60,800 nt of DNA from Empedobacter stercoris (GTDB taxonomy: Bacteria; Bacteroidota; Bacteroidia; Flavobacteriales; Weeksellaceae): assembly GCF_965137335.1 (NCBI RefSeq), contig NZ_CBCRZD010000019.1. One strand, 5' to 3'. The position numbers were made by a program, and so were the translations under genes. How positions within the stretch are numbered: the stretch's first letter is position 1; each line of letters begins with the position of its first letter. Below the pieces are notes generated by a model that searched no databases, was not told where the DNA came from, and worked only from the letters and a program-made list of their open reading frames with translations. Below, one piece after another: positions 16,033 to 25,002 of the stretch.

Positions 16033-17004
16033 TTACTTCAATCCTAATTTTACTCGTGTACGTTTTAGCACCTTTTGAGCAACATCTCTTGCTTTTAAAG
16101 CACCATTTTCTAAAAACGCATCCAATGTATCTTTATCATTCATCAATTCATCAAAACGAACTCTTGCATCGGTATACTTTTCTAAAATCAATTCGTACAA
16201 CGCTTGTTTTGCATGTCCGTAACCATAGCCACCTTTCAAATAATTTTGACGCATTTCCTCTATTTGCGCAGGAGAAGCCAATAATTTGTATAAAGCAAAA
16301 ACATTATCTGTGTCAGGATTTTTAGGATCTTCCAACGGCGTAGAGTCTGTCTCAATTGACATTACTTGCTTGCGCAATTGTTTTTCTGGTAAGAAAATAT
16401 TGATAAAGTTATTTCTTGATTTAGACATTTTATTCCCATCTGTTCCAGGAATCAACATTATATTTTCGTCGATTGCTGCTTGTGGTAATACAAATGTTTC
16501 GCCCATTTGATGATTAAATTTCTCTGCAACACTGCGTGTAATTTCTAAATGTTGCAATTGATCTTTCCCTACAGGCACAACTTCCGCATCATACAATAAA
16601 ATATCAGCTGCCATTAAAATTGGATACGTAAACAAACCAGCATTCACGTCAGCTAAGTAATCAGCTTTGTCTTTGAAAGAATGCGCTAATGTAAGACGTT
16701 GAAAAGGGAAAAAGTTTAATAAATACCACGTCAATTCTGTTGTTTCTGCAACATCGGATTGACGGTAGAAAACCACTTTCGAAGGATCTAAACCTAATGC
16801 CAGCCAAGTTGCAGCCACTTCGTACGTATTTTGTTTTAACACTTCCGCATCTTTAATTTGCGTTAAAGCGTGTAAATCAGCAATAAAAATGAATGAGTCA
16901 TTTCCCTCCTTCTCTGTCAATTCGATAGCAGGTGAAATTGCTCCTAAAATATTTCCTAAGTGCGGAGTTCCAGTAGCTTGAACTCCTGTAAGTATTCTTG
17001 GCAT
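16033..17004 (-). CDS. trpS: Tryptophan--tRNA ligase
   Basis: TrpRS is a class I synthetase that charges tRNA-Trp. From ATG at 17004 it is 323 aa. The HIGH-like motif is TPHLGN (13-18), the KMSKS loop is at 192-196 (GNKMSKSRN), and the IADLHALTQ and YDAEVVPVGKDQLQH blocks line the active site. The in-frame TTG upstream (17028) overlaps the TATCTTTG promoter box, so the ATG is the better start. It is a single gene with its own promoter, reading toward the suf operon but separate from it. Confidence 0.96.
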   Translation of the reverse strand: MPRILTGVQATGTPHLGNILGAISPAIELTEKEGNDSFIFIADLHALTQIKDAEVLKQNTYEVAATWLALGLDPSKVVFYRQSDVAETTELTWYLLNFFPFQRLTLAHSFKDKADYLADVNAGLFTYPILMAADILLYDAEVVPVGKDQLQHLEITRSVAEKFNHQMGETFVLPQAAIDENIMLIPGTDGNKMSKSRNNFINIFLPEKQLRKQVMSIETDSTPLEDPKNPDTDNVFALYKLLASPAQIEEMRQNYLKGGYGYGHAKQALYELILEKYTDARVRFDELMNDKDTLDAFLENGALKARDVAQKVLKRTRVKLGLK

Positions 17005-17025
17005 TTGTTTAAAAAATTTAAGGAA

Positions 17026-17033
17026 CAAAGATA
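17026..17033 (-). promoter_or_regulatory. Candidate -7 box (TATCTTTG) for trpS
   Basis: It is an exact TAnnTTTG match, 21 bp before the trpS ATG. Confidence 0.55.
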
Positions 17034-17116
17034 GACTTAATCAACGAAATGCACTAATTGTAAGATCAAGTTTATTTGAATTAATTGACTAGAATGACGA
17101 AAAACATATGGATGAA

Positions 17117-17572
17117 CTAAAAAAGCTTCCCAATTTGCCGAAATGGCCAAGAAATTGTGCGACCTATTTTTCGGAAAAATGATTTCTCTTTAACAATAAA
17201 ATTATAATTTCTTGGACCATCTGAAGTTGTTACATAACTCTTTTTAACAGCTGGATTTTCATACATTCTAAGTCGTAATTCTTTTTGAAAATCATCCACT
17301 TTTAATTTATAAATGACCTCATTAAAATCTTTGTATTCCAAATAAACCCTATCCTTTATTTCTATTGGAATTTTTAAAGTAAACTTTCCATTATCATCTG
17401 TTTTAGTCGAAATGTTGCTATCATATAATTTTACATCATAATCTGCCATTGCAAACCCATCGACATCGCGATAAACCCCATTAATCTGGATAGAATCTGA
17501 AACTCTATTTTGCCCAAAAATTATATAATTAAAACAATAAATCATTAAAAAACTACAATAAAACCTCAACAT
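17117..17572 (-). CDS. Exported protein with a carboxypeptidase-regulatory-like domain (151 aa)
   Basis: From ATG at 17572 a signal peptide (MLRFYCSFLMIYCFNYIIFGQ) is followed by a small beta-sandwich segment: IQINGVYRDVDGFAMADYDVKLY, then STKTDDNGKFTLKIPI. This pattern is typical of CarboxypepD_reg-like domains, often found at the N-terminus of TonB-dependent receptors but free-standing here. The C-terminus is basic and ends RTISWPFRQIGKLF, possibly a surface or membrane-binding helix. It has no obvious operon partner. Function is unknown. Confidence 0.6.
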   Translation of the reverse strand: MLRFYCSFLMIYCFNYIIFGQNRVSDSIQINGVYRDVDGFAMADYDVKLYDSNISTKTDDNGKFTLKIPIEIKDRVYLEYKDFNEVIYKLKVDDFQKELRLRMYENPAVKKSYVTTSDGPRNYNFIVKEKSFFRKIGRTISWPFRQIGKLF

Positions 17573-17697
17573 AATATCCAATACTTTTCAATAAAATTAA
17601 ACTTTTTTTTAAAAATTTTTCAAACCTCAACCAACCTTTTTGCAAAAAGATGAATCTATAAAGAAAAAAGATTCATTAACCTTAAAATTATATTGAT

Positions 17698-18645
17698 ATG
17701 AGTAACAAAGCTTTTTTAGACATTCTTTTCGAAAATCGAAACAAAGAATATGGTGCTTATCAACTAAGACAAGTTGCAAGTCGAGATTTGATGAAATCTC
17801 TTTTTGTAGGGATTGGTCTTGTTGCATTAATTACTGGTGGAACTATTTATGCAAATAATAGAACGATGAATGCTACAACAATTGATGAAAATAGTGTAAT
17901 AGTTTGTCCGATTAATATTCCTGAAACTCCTCCAATCGAGAAAAAAGAAGTTGTAATTCCTCCAAAAGAAGATCCACCGATGGAAGAAAAAACAATTCAA
18001 TTGAAAACAGAACAAGTGAAATATGTTATCCCAACACCAAAAGAGAATCCTCAAGTTGAAGAAACGATAAAACCTGTTAATGAATTGAAAGGTATTGATC
18101 TTGGAACAGAAAATAGAGAAGGAATCGCATCAACTGGACAAGTTGGTGGCGGCGAAGTAAGTGACACAGGGAATAAAACTGGCGGACAAAACACAAGTAT
18201 TGCAGAAGGACCAAAAGTTGAAAAACCTGTGATCAATACGAATGTTACAATTACAGCTAAAAATGCTGCTGTAATGGCGATTTATCCTGGTTGTGAAAAT
18301 GAAAGTAAAAAAGGAAATGCTGCTTTAACAAAATGTATGAGCGATAAAATCTCAAAAGAATTGGGATATGAATTAAGTGATTTTGGTGAAACTGCATCTC
18401 GAAATAATTTGAGTACAGCGGTTGCAAAAATGCAATTTGTCGTGAATAAAAATGGTGAAATTTCGCAGGTAAAACCGTTAAGTGGAAGTAATCAAGATTT
18501 AGGAAAAGAAGCTAAATCTGCATTAGAACGAATCAATAAACAAATTCTACGAAAAGGTAAAAAAATAACACCTGCCAAATTAGAAGATGGTTCTGATGCA
18601 AATTTAATTTTCTCTATCCCTGTCAAATTTCAAACAGCAGAATAA
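17698..18645 (+). CDS. TonB-family energy transducer
   Basis: The 315-aa protein spans the periplasm to energise outer-membrane receptors. It begins with the Bacteroidota TonB block ENRNKEYGAYQLRQ. One membrane segment follows (about 33-52), then a Pro/Glu-rich rigid region (about 75-135) and a Gly/Thr-rich linker. The C-terminal TonB domain (about 225-312) contains MQFVVNKNGEISQVKPL and ends IPVKFQTAE. exbB/exbD genes are not in the window; they may lie elsewhere. It is followed by a small membrane protein and a PstS-like lipoprotein. Confidence 0.88.
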   Translation: MSNKAFLDILFENRNKEYGAYQLRQVASRDLMKSLFVGIGLVALITGGTIYANNRTMNATTIDENSVIVCPINIPETPPIEKKEVVIPPKEDPPMEEKTIQLKTEQVKYVIPTPKENPQVEETIKPVNELKGIDLGTENREGIASTGQVGGGEVSDTGNKTGGQNTSIAEGPKVEKPVINTNVTITAKNAAVMAIYPGCENESKKGNAALTKCMSDKISKELGYELSDFGETASRNNLSTAVAKMQFVVNKNGEISQVKPLSGSNQDLGKEAKSALERINKQILRKGKKITPAKLEDGSDANLIFSIPVKFQTAE

Positions 18646-18818
18646 TTCATCATACTTTTCTTTCTGAAACCATTGCATTCTATTTTTAAGTGCGATGGTT
18701 TCATCTTGTTTAAGAAATAATTTCTCAAAAAAACTTAGCTAAAAATGAATATATATCGTATAAAATTTAAGTTTTAAGTCAATCTTAACACAATAAAATT
18801 GTAACTTCGTCGCGAATT

Positions 18819-19013
18819 ATGAATAAGAGTATTGTTTACGGATTGATTGGTTTCGGTTATTTTTTGATCGGAATTTTCACTTGGAAATATCAGTTTTTTA
18901 TCGTCAAATTAGATGATACAAACGCGATGTTAATGGGGATTTTATTTATTGTTTATGGAGCTTTTCGCGTTTATCGTGGAATAAAATCTTATAAAAATGA
19001 TCAAAAAAATTAG
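18819..19013 (+). CDS. Small two-helix membrane protein (64 aa)
   Basis: Two hydrophobic segments are visible: SIVYGLIGFGYFLIGIFTW and MLMGILFIVYGAFRVY. They are separated by a short polar loop, with a basic C-terminus (GIKSYKNDQKN), so both ends probably face the cytoplasm. I know no family. Its last 17 bases overlap the start of the PstS-like gene, so the two are co-translated. Together with the TonB upstream this suggests an envelope transport role. Confidence 0.7.
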   Translation: MNKSIVYGLIGFGYFLIGIFTWKYQFFIVKLDDTNAMLMGILFIVYGAFRVYRGIKSYKNDQKN

Positions 19014-19938
19014 TTTACTTTCACTTTCAGCCTTTCTTGTTTTTTCCACTTTTAGTTGTAAAGACAAAGAAAAATTAACAAAAGCCGAACAAAAAACTCC
19101 TGTTAAACGAGCTTTACACGAATATGGAAATTTGACAATGACCGTAGATCCAAGTTTTAAAAATTTGGCTAATTCGTTGGCAAATATGTATATGGTTGAT
19201 TATCCAGATGTAAAAATCACAATAAATGAAGAGATTGAAGAAAAAGCAATCAAAGATTTTTATGAAGGTAAAATTCCTTTATTAATGGTAAGTAAACCGT
19301 TAACAAAAGCACAAGAACAACACTTATTTAACAAAACGACAACCAAGTATATCTCATCTGTAATTGCATTAGATGCAACTGTTTTCATTACTTCTATTGA
19401 TCATCCAATCAATTCTATTACGACTACAGATATCAAAGATAATTTGTATAAAAATGATCCGAAAATGACCTTTGTTTTTGATCATCCAAACTCTGCCAAT
19501 TACAATACTGTAAATGATAAACTAAAATTAACAGTAGAAAAAGGGGCAAAAGTAAATGCAATGGGCGATGCAGAAAAAGTGATTGATTATTTGCAAAAAG
19601 ATAAAACAGCAATCGGGATTATAGGCTTGAATATTTTGAGCGACAAAGGAAATCCGAAAGTTGAAGAATACCTAAAAAAGGTAAAAATATTAGCCATTGC
19701 AGATGATAAAGGAAATTTAGCATTACCAACTATTCCGAATTTGAAATATGGTGTTTATCCTTTTTACCGCGAAATTTATATCCTAAAAAATGAAGTTGGT
19801 TTTGGAATTGGCGCTGGATTTACGCGATTTGTGGGATCGCAACGTGGACAGAAAATTGTGACGCGCGAAAGTCTTCAACCTTATTACATATTTAAAAGAG
19901 AAGTTCAGATTAATAATTTAGAACAACCGATACAATAA
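18997..19938 (+). CDS. PstS-like phosphate-binding lipoprotein
   Basis: The 313-aa protein has a lipoprotein signal with lipobox cysteine Cys21 (FSTFSC). The mature part looks like a PstS-type periplasmic binding protein (PBP_like): LTMTVDPSFKNLANSLANMY, IPLLMVSKPLTKAQ, AIGIIGLNIL and the C-terminal GFTRFVGSQRGQKIVTRESLQPYY. No pstABC permease genes are adjacent. In this phylum PstS-like lipoproteins often sit next to TonB genes instead, so the ligand may not be phosphate. A terminator follows. Confidence 0.78.
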   Translation: MIKKISLLSLSAFLVFSTFSCKDKEKLTKAEQKTPVKRALHEYGNLTMTVDPSFKNLANSLANMYMVDYPDVKITINEEIEEKAIKDFYEGKIPLLMVSKPLTKAQEQHLFNKTTTKYISSVIALDATVFITSIDHPINSITTTDIKDNLYKNDPKMTFVFDHPNSANYNTVNDKLKLTVEKGAKVNAMGDAEKVIDYLQKDKTAIGIIGLNILSDKGNPKVEEYLKKVKILAIADDKGNLALPTIPNLKYGVYPFYREIYILKNEVGFGIGAGFTRFVGSQRGQKIVTRESLQPYYIFKREVQINNLEQPIQ

Positions 19939-19968
19939 CAAAAACCTTCCGAATTGGAAGGTTTTTTT
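19939..19968. terminator. Intrinsic terminator between PstS-like gene and GLPGLI pseudogene
   Basis: AAAACCTTCC and GGAAGGTTTT pair around GAATT, with a T run on the plus strand. Confidence 0.8.
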
Positions 19969-19969
19969 A

Positions 19970-20713
19970 TTAATCTTTACTAATCATTTCATTCTGTTTA
20001 TCAATAATTTCTTTATAATTGACTTTATATTCTTCTAATGAAACAATTTTTCCTTTTTTAGGAAGTTCTAATTTATTCTTTTTATTTTCTATTATGGAAA
20101 CGGCTTTATAAGAAATCACAGTATTAATATCATCATTATTCACCTGTACAACCTCTAAGATTAACCCTGGTAATCCCTGATATTTATCCGGACCAGTTTT
20201 ATAAGGCAAATCAACTGCATACCATGCTGTTAAATTAACATCTTTTATTTTTGCTGTAGCTTATTTAACATTAAATCCATTTATTGTTTTTGTTTCTTTC
20301 GTAAGAACCCAATTAAAGTTTTGCAATGTATCCTTTATAACAAACTTTTTTCCATAAACATCAGCTTCATGGTAATAAAATCCAGATACAAATTGTTTTA
20401 CTAAATCACCATTTCCTCCATTCGAAGATAATGTATAGCTTGTTGTTCTTGATCCTTCATTATTATTATCAATTTTTTCGTACGCTTTATAATTAGAAAT
20501 TTCTTTATTGGTTATTAAACTAAATTCTTTTGGAATCTTCATTTGTTCATTTAGTCTTTTTACAACCTCTGATTTTGATAGCTTTACATCATTTACAGTC
20601 ATAGAATAATTTGACTTTTGCGCATCAAAAATTGTATACTTTTCGTACAAAACTTCAATATTTTGTGCATAAATATTGAATGAAAGAATAAAAAGTAATA
20701 ACGATAATTTCAT
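19970..20713 (-). pseudogene. GLPGLI-family protein interrupted by one in-frame stop codon
   Basis: The frame starts with a signal peptide at 20713 (MKLSLLLFILSFNIYAQ). It runs to a TAA at 20261-20263, where an A-to-T change of a Lys codon would restore reading. Beyond the stop the same frame continues without break (ATAKIKDVNLTAWYAVDLPYK) through the hallmark QGLPGLI to a natural stop at 19970. The whole would be 247 codons, the usual family size. GLPGLI proteins are exported Bacteroidota proteins of unknown function. As only one base differs from an intact gene, a sequencing error or a very recent mutation is possible. The GLPGLI half cannot be exported on its own. Confidence 0.85.
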
Positions 20714-20746
20714 AGTATAATTGTTTAGTGTTTTATACCTAAATCA

Positions 20747-21706
20747 TTAATCAAATCTTGCTCCCCAAGGATTTTGTAAATCGAAACCAAGACTAAATAA
20801 CATTCCGTTCTTACGTCCATCCACTTGATAATCGGACAAACCAATATCGTATGAAATTCCTGCTTTTAAAGAACCTACTTTAAACTTTAGAATAGGCGAA
20901 ATAAATAGAGGATTACTATTTTGAGCATCCATCCCTTGCTTGTATCCTACACCTATATCGACACCTTGATTATTATCGCCAAAACTAATGTGCGACATTA
21001 GATTAATATCCAAATGACGTTCTGAATTTGAATTTAAATTATAAACCACCGATGGCTCTAAAGCAATACCTTCAGCAACATTCCATTTGTATCCTAAATT
21101 AATGTAATACCACGTTGGTAAAGGCTCTACATTATTCACATAATATACATTTTGACTTAATGGAATATCCAAAATTGAAACTCCTGCAAAGAAACCTGCG
21201 TATTTGAAAGATAGTCCTAAATTGGCGAAATAGGTCGAATATTTATCTTCTTGCAAAGCTGGATCATTATCATCTTCCCAAATTAATTTCGAATAATCAA
21301 AACGTTGCGAAACATTCGACGCACCTACTCCAAATGAAAATACATTAATTTCATCGCCATCATAACCTCTGTCATCAATTGGAATGTGATACGCTGCATT
21401 AATTCCAAATCCAGACATTTTCACCGCTCCATTTCTATCGTTAAAAAATTGCATTCCCACCGCTAAACGATCGACAATAATTCCGTGTGCGCTTGCCGTT
21501 TGTGTACTTGGACTTTCAGGTAAATCGTCCCACTGATTGCGATGCGTTCCTGTGATGGAAATAACATTCGGATCTTGTCCTGCATAAGATGGATTAATCA
21601 GCATTTTATCACTCACTAAATAATGATTATAAAAAGGTAATCCTTGCTGTGCTTCTATTTTTGATAAAGAAAAAATAGTTATTAATATTAAAGATAATTT
21701 TTTCAT
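20747..21706 (-). CDS. PorP/SprF-family type IX secretion system membrane protein
   Basis: The 319-aa protein has a signal peptide (MKKLSLILITIFSLSKIEAQ). It is an outer-membrane beta-barrel with the family opening GLPFYNHYLVSDKMLINPSYAG and repeated amphipathic strands ending in FSLGFDLQNPW. PorP/SprF proteins are paired with individual T9SS type B cargoes, and SprF is needed to deliver the adhesin SprB in Flavobacterium. It lies 11 bp downstream of such a cargo gene, which strongly supports the assignment. Confidence 0.9.
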   Translation of the reverse strand: MKKLSLILITIFSLSKIEAQQGLPFYNHYLVSDKMLINPSYAGQDPNVISITGTHRNQWDDLPESPSTQTASAHGIIVDRLAVGMQFFNDRNGAVKMSGFGINAAYHIPIDDRGYDGDEINVFSFGVGASNVSQRFDYSKLIWEDDNDPALQEDKYSTYFANLGLSFKYAGFFAGVSILDIPLSQNVYYVNNVEPLPTWYYINLGYKWNVAEGIALEPSVVYNLNSNSERHLDINLMSHISFGDNNQGVDIGVGYKQGMDAQNSNPLFISPILKFKVGSLKAGISYDIGLSDYQVDGRKNGMLFSLGFDLQNPWGARFD

Positions 21707-21717
21707 TAGATAATCAA

Positions 21718-24700
21718 TTATTTAATTTTTCGTTTGACTAATATGCTCCCTGAATATAGGACTTTCAAATCATCAGATTGTTTTGAAAACTCTAACATAT
21801 ACCAATAAGTACCGTCTGCAACTGGTTTTCCGTTATGTGTTCCATCCCATTCTATAATATTTGTTCCTTCTTTTGATAAAATTTGTTTACCATATCTATC
21901 AAAAATAATCAATTTATAAGAATTAGAAACATCATTAATTTTACCATTCTTGGTCATTGGTTTCCAAACATCATTTTTTCCATCTTGATTTGGCGTTACA
22001 ACATTTGGTAAAGCAAGATAAATAACATTTTTTCTTTCCGAAACTCCACAACCATTCAATCTTACTTTAACGGTAAAATTGTTATCTGTTATTTTATCAG
22101 GAATAATCAATTCGTTCTTCGTTTGCCAATCGACAATTATATTGCCGTCAGAACCAAACAACGCATATTCTAATTTACCATTTCCTTTTGCTGTTACTAT
22201 AATACTTGTTTCGTTAATGGTAATTTTTCCAATGGTTGGAGTTTCAGCATTCTTAACTTCCAAAGTTTTTACAACCGAACAACCTGTTATGTTATCCTCT
22301 ATTGTTATGTTATAAATTCCTGCATCTAATTCAAACTTATCGACTCCATTAATTCTGGTTCCTCCTACTTTTTCTACAATATAAGTGTATTTATCATAGT
22401 CTGTTTGCGTTGTAAAATCTAATGAATACAATTCATTAAAACATAACGGATTTACTTCTTCTGGAACTGTAATTGTTGGCAAAGGATTTCTTTTGAAATA
22501 AAATTTGATTGTTGCAGTTCCACAATAATTTGGATCTTCAAAATCTACATTTACAAAACCTCCGTTTGAATCAATTTGAGCAAAAATTTCGTCAATTGTC
22601 GATTTTACAACTAAACCTGGCTCTTGACTATTGATGTGTTTTAAAATAGCTTTAATTTGATTTTTTGCATTTTCATCTTCACCTTCACAGTAAATAATTG
22701 GATTCGCTTGTATATAACTTTCTAAAGTAGCAATATCAACAACTAAATCAGGTTTTTTATTGACAGTTAAATCTACATTCATTGAACATGTATCACTCAA
22801 TCTATTTTTAAATTCTACAGAAATATTCAAAGAAGTATTTGTTCCAAAATCTAATTCTCTCTGAATAGAATTTCCTTGGATATATTCACTCCCATCAATA
22901 AATATTTTGTAATCAAAAACATTTAGTCCGAAATTATTTTTTAATAAATCATCATCAATTGTTAATGTTTCTCCTTCGCAAAACACACCTGAAAATGTTG
23001 CAGATACAACATTTGGTCTTGTAATCACTTGTAATTTTAATATCATTTCTTCTGACCAACAAGATTCATCCGTTTTTTGAACTTTAAACGAAATTGTTTT
23101 GGATTGATTATCTGCAAGCGTTTCATTAGAAATTCCTTGGAATGCAGAAACTGAAGTTCCTAAAACTGTTTTTAGATAACTCTCTATATCAGCTTTAGCA
23201 AACATATAACCTGCTCCTACTTCAGCACATGTAGAAATTAAAGTTGGAATATTATCAACTTTTATAAAAGTTGACTCATCCAAAGAAAAATTTAACTCAA
23301 CAACTGTATCACAAATTGTATTTCCATTATCAGCTGCCAAAGCTTTTACAATGATTTTTCCATTTTTAGTTGTTTTGATATATGTAAATAAATCTGTAAT
23401 TTCAACTAAACTATCTTCTTGATAATACTTTAGGTTATAGTTGTTACCATTTTGAATTCTATCAATTGTATTATCTACATGGATTTGTGTAAAATCTGCT
23501 AAACAAATATCTTTTATTTCTGCTGGAAGAATATTTGCTTTTGAGGTTTGTTTGATTATTAATGTGCCTTTCTCACCCAAACATCCCGTTCTATAATGAA
23601 CTGCTTGATATGTTAAGTTTAATTGACCTGAAATTATATCTATTTCATTATTCTCATAAACTTCTGTTCCATCAGATAAATAAAATTTCAAATCGTAATC
23701 TTCATCATTAATAACCTGAGTTTTAATTCTTAAATCAAATTTATTAATAGTGAATTTAGAATTGCATGTTGTAATTATTTCTGGTGTATATAAATTATAA
23801 TGTTTGACATCTCGAATATCGATTTGAAAATCATCTGTACTCTCACATAATTCGGCTCCAATATACGTAATAGAAACATTCATTCTCACAAAATCATCAC
23901 TAAAGTTTATTGTTTGACCTTCAGAATATCTTACACCTCCGTATTCAACATAATTAATTCTAAAATTATTCACATCTGTATAATCCGTCACGTGTTTCTC
24001 GATAATATCTTTATAATTAACAACATAATTTTTCCCACAAACTTCATACGTATAATCCGTAAAATAGAAATTATATCCTGCTTTAAAATTAATAGTAACT
24101 GTGTATCTATAAATTTCTACATTTCTATTATCATAGACTTTGGCTATATAAGTTTGCCCTAATCCTATAGAAGAATTAATATCAGTTGTAATTTCATCTG
24201 TAGAAGTAACTGAATTAAATATTTTTATTTTATTTACATCAACTATTTGTGAATGATCTACTGAAATTTGTGATTTGACTTTATCTTTAACTTCTGAAAT
24301 GGTATAAACTTCACTAAAACATTTACCTGACAATTCTGTATTTCCACCAACAGGCTCTGGCTCACAAACAATTGCTGTCCCTCCAGGAGTTATTGTAAAA
24401 TTTGTATTTACATCTAATCCTAAAACACCAATAACCACATATTGACCTGCCGATACAATCAATGGTTTTAATTTACCGTCTGCTGAACCATAAAATTCGC
24501 ATTCGTCTGTTGCAGAATTAAACAATCCTTTCTCTGTAGTTAATGAGCTATAAGAAGATCTTAACGCCTCGTATCTTGATTCTTTATTTAAAAAAAAATT
24601 ATTAATCTCTGCATCATTTAAAACCCAAACATGATAATTAACTAACTTCGTTGAATTCAATGTAAATTCAAAACTTCCATCTACAACAACTTTATAATAA

Positions 24701-24885
24701 TTAATACTTTTATAACTATTCGTTTGATCTTGAGAACACGATGCTGGAGTTTTAAATTTATACTCATAATATGTATTTGATAAACTTAAATTAGAATTGT
24801 TTGTACACAAATTATTAAACTGACTAATTTGCCCCCAAACAATCCCGCTAATCATCAACAGTAAAAAGTAAAATATCTTTTTCAT
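21718..24885 (-). CDS. Large secreted protein with T9SS type B (gliding-motility-associated) C-terminal sorting domain
   Basis: The 1055-aa protein has a signal peptide (MKKIFYFLLLMISGIVWGQ) and a long body of repeated beta-sandwich-like segments with spaced cysteines. The last roughly 90 residues form the type B sorting domain, opening VVTPNQDGKNDVWKP. It continues with YKLIIFDRYGKQIL, WDGTHNGKPVADGTYWYMLEF and a closing strand. It should be exported by the T9SS and displayed on or released from the cell surface. The next gene is its PorP/SprF partner. The body resembles adhesin-like cargoes, but I cannot name a ligand. Confidence 0.88.
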   Translation of the reverse strand: MKKIFYFLLLMISGIVWGQISQFNNLCTNNSNLSLSNTYYEYKFKTPASCSQDQTNSYKSINYYKVVVDGSFEFTLNSTKLVNYHVWVLNDAEINNFFLNKESRYEALRSSYSSLTTEKGLFNSATDECEFYGSADGKLKPLIVSAGQYVVIGVLGLDVNTNFTITPGGTAIVCEPEPVGGNTELSGKCFSEVYTISEVKDKVKSQISVDHSQIVDVNKIKIFNSVTSTDEITTDINSSIGLGQTYIAKVYDNRNVEIYRYTVTINFKAGYNFYFTDYTYEVCGKNYVVNYKDIIEKHVTDYTDVNNFRINYVEYGGVRYSEGQTINFSDDFVRMNVSITYIGAELCESTDDFQIDIRDVKHYNLYTPEIITTCNSKFTINKFDLRIKTQVINDEDYDLKFYLSDGTEVYENNEIDIISGQLNLTYQAVHYRTGCLGEKGTLIIKQTSKANILPAEIKDICLADFTQIHVDNTIDRIQNGNNYNLKYYQEDSLVEITDLFTYIKTTKNGKIIVKALAADNGNTICDTVVELNFSLDESTFIKVDNIPTLISTCAEVGAGYMFAKADIESYLKTVLGTSVSAFQGISNETLADNQSKTISFKVQKTDESCWSEEMILKLQVITRPNVVSATFSGVFCEGETLTIDDDLLKNNFGLNVFDYKIFIDGSEYIQGNSIQRELDFGTNTSLNISVEFKNRLSDTCSMNVDLTVNKKPDLVVDIATLESYIQANPIIYCEGEDENAKNQIKAILKHINSQEPGLVVKSTIDEIFAQIDSNGGFVNVDFEDPNYCGTATIKFYFKRNPLPTITVPEEVNPLCFNELYSLDFTTQTDYDKYTYIVEKVGGTRINGVDKFELDAGIYNITIEDNITGCSVVKTLEVKNAETPTIGKITINETSIIVTAKGNGKLEYALFGSDGNIIVDWQTKNELIIPDKITDNNFTVKVRLNGCGVSERKNVIYLALPNVVTPNQDGKNDVWKPMTKNGKINDVSNSYKLIIFDRYGKQILSKEGTNIIEWDGTHNGKPVADGTYWYMLEFSKQSDDLKVLYSGSILVKRKIK

Positions 24886-24973
24886 AGTCCTATATCATCT
24901 ATATTTTAAAATAACGCAATTTAGTTGAGAATATTCTATTCATCATAATGTTTCTAATTTTACGGAGATAAAC

Positions 24974-24981
24974 TATCTTTG
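24974..24981 (+). promoter_or_regulatory. Candidate -7 box (TATCTTTG) for prfC
   Basis: An exact TAnnTTTG match lies 22 bp before the ATG at 25003. It overlaps the upstream in-frame TTG, which argues against that TTG as start. Confidence 0.55.
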
Positions 24982-25002
24982 CAACCTGAAAATTTGATTA
25001 AG

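Noticed and set aside
17005..17028. TTG start for trpS
   Set aside because: It overlaps a minus-strand TATCTTTG box. The ATG at 17004 starts the conserved MPRILTG.
24979..25002. TTG start for prfC eight codons upstream
   Set aside because: It overlaps the TATCTTTG promoter box. The ATG at 25003 begins the conserved N-terminus.
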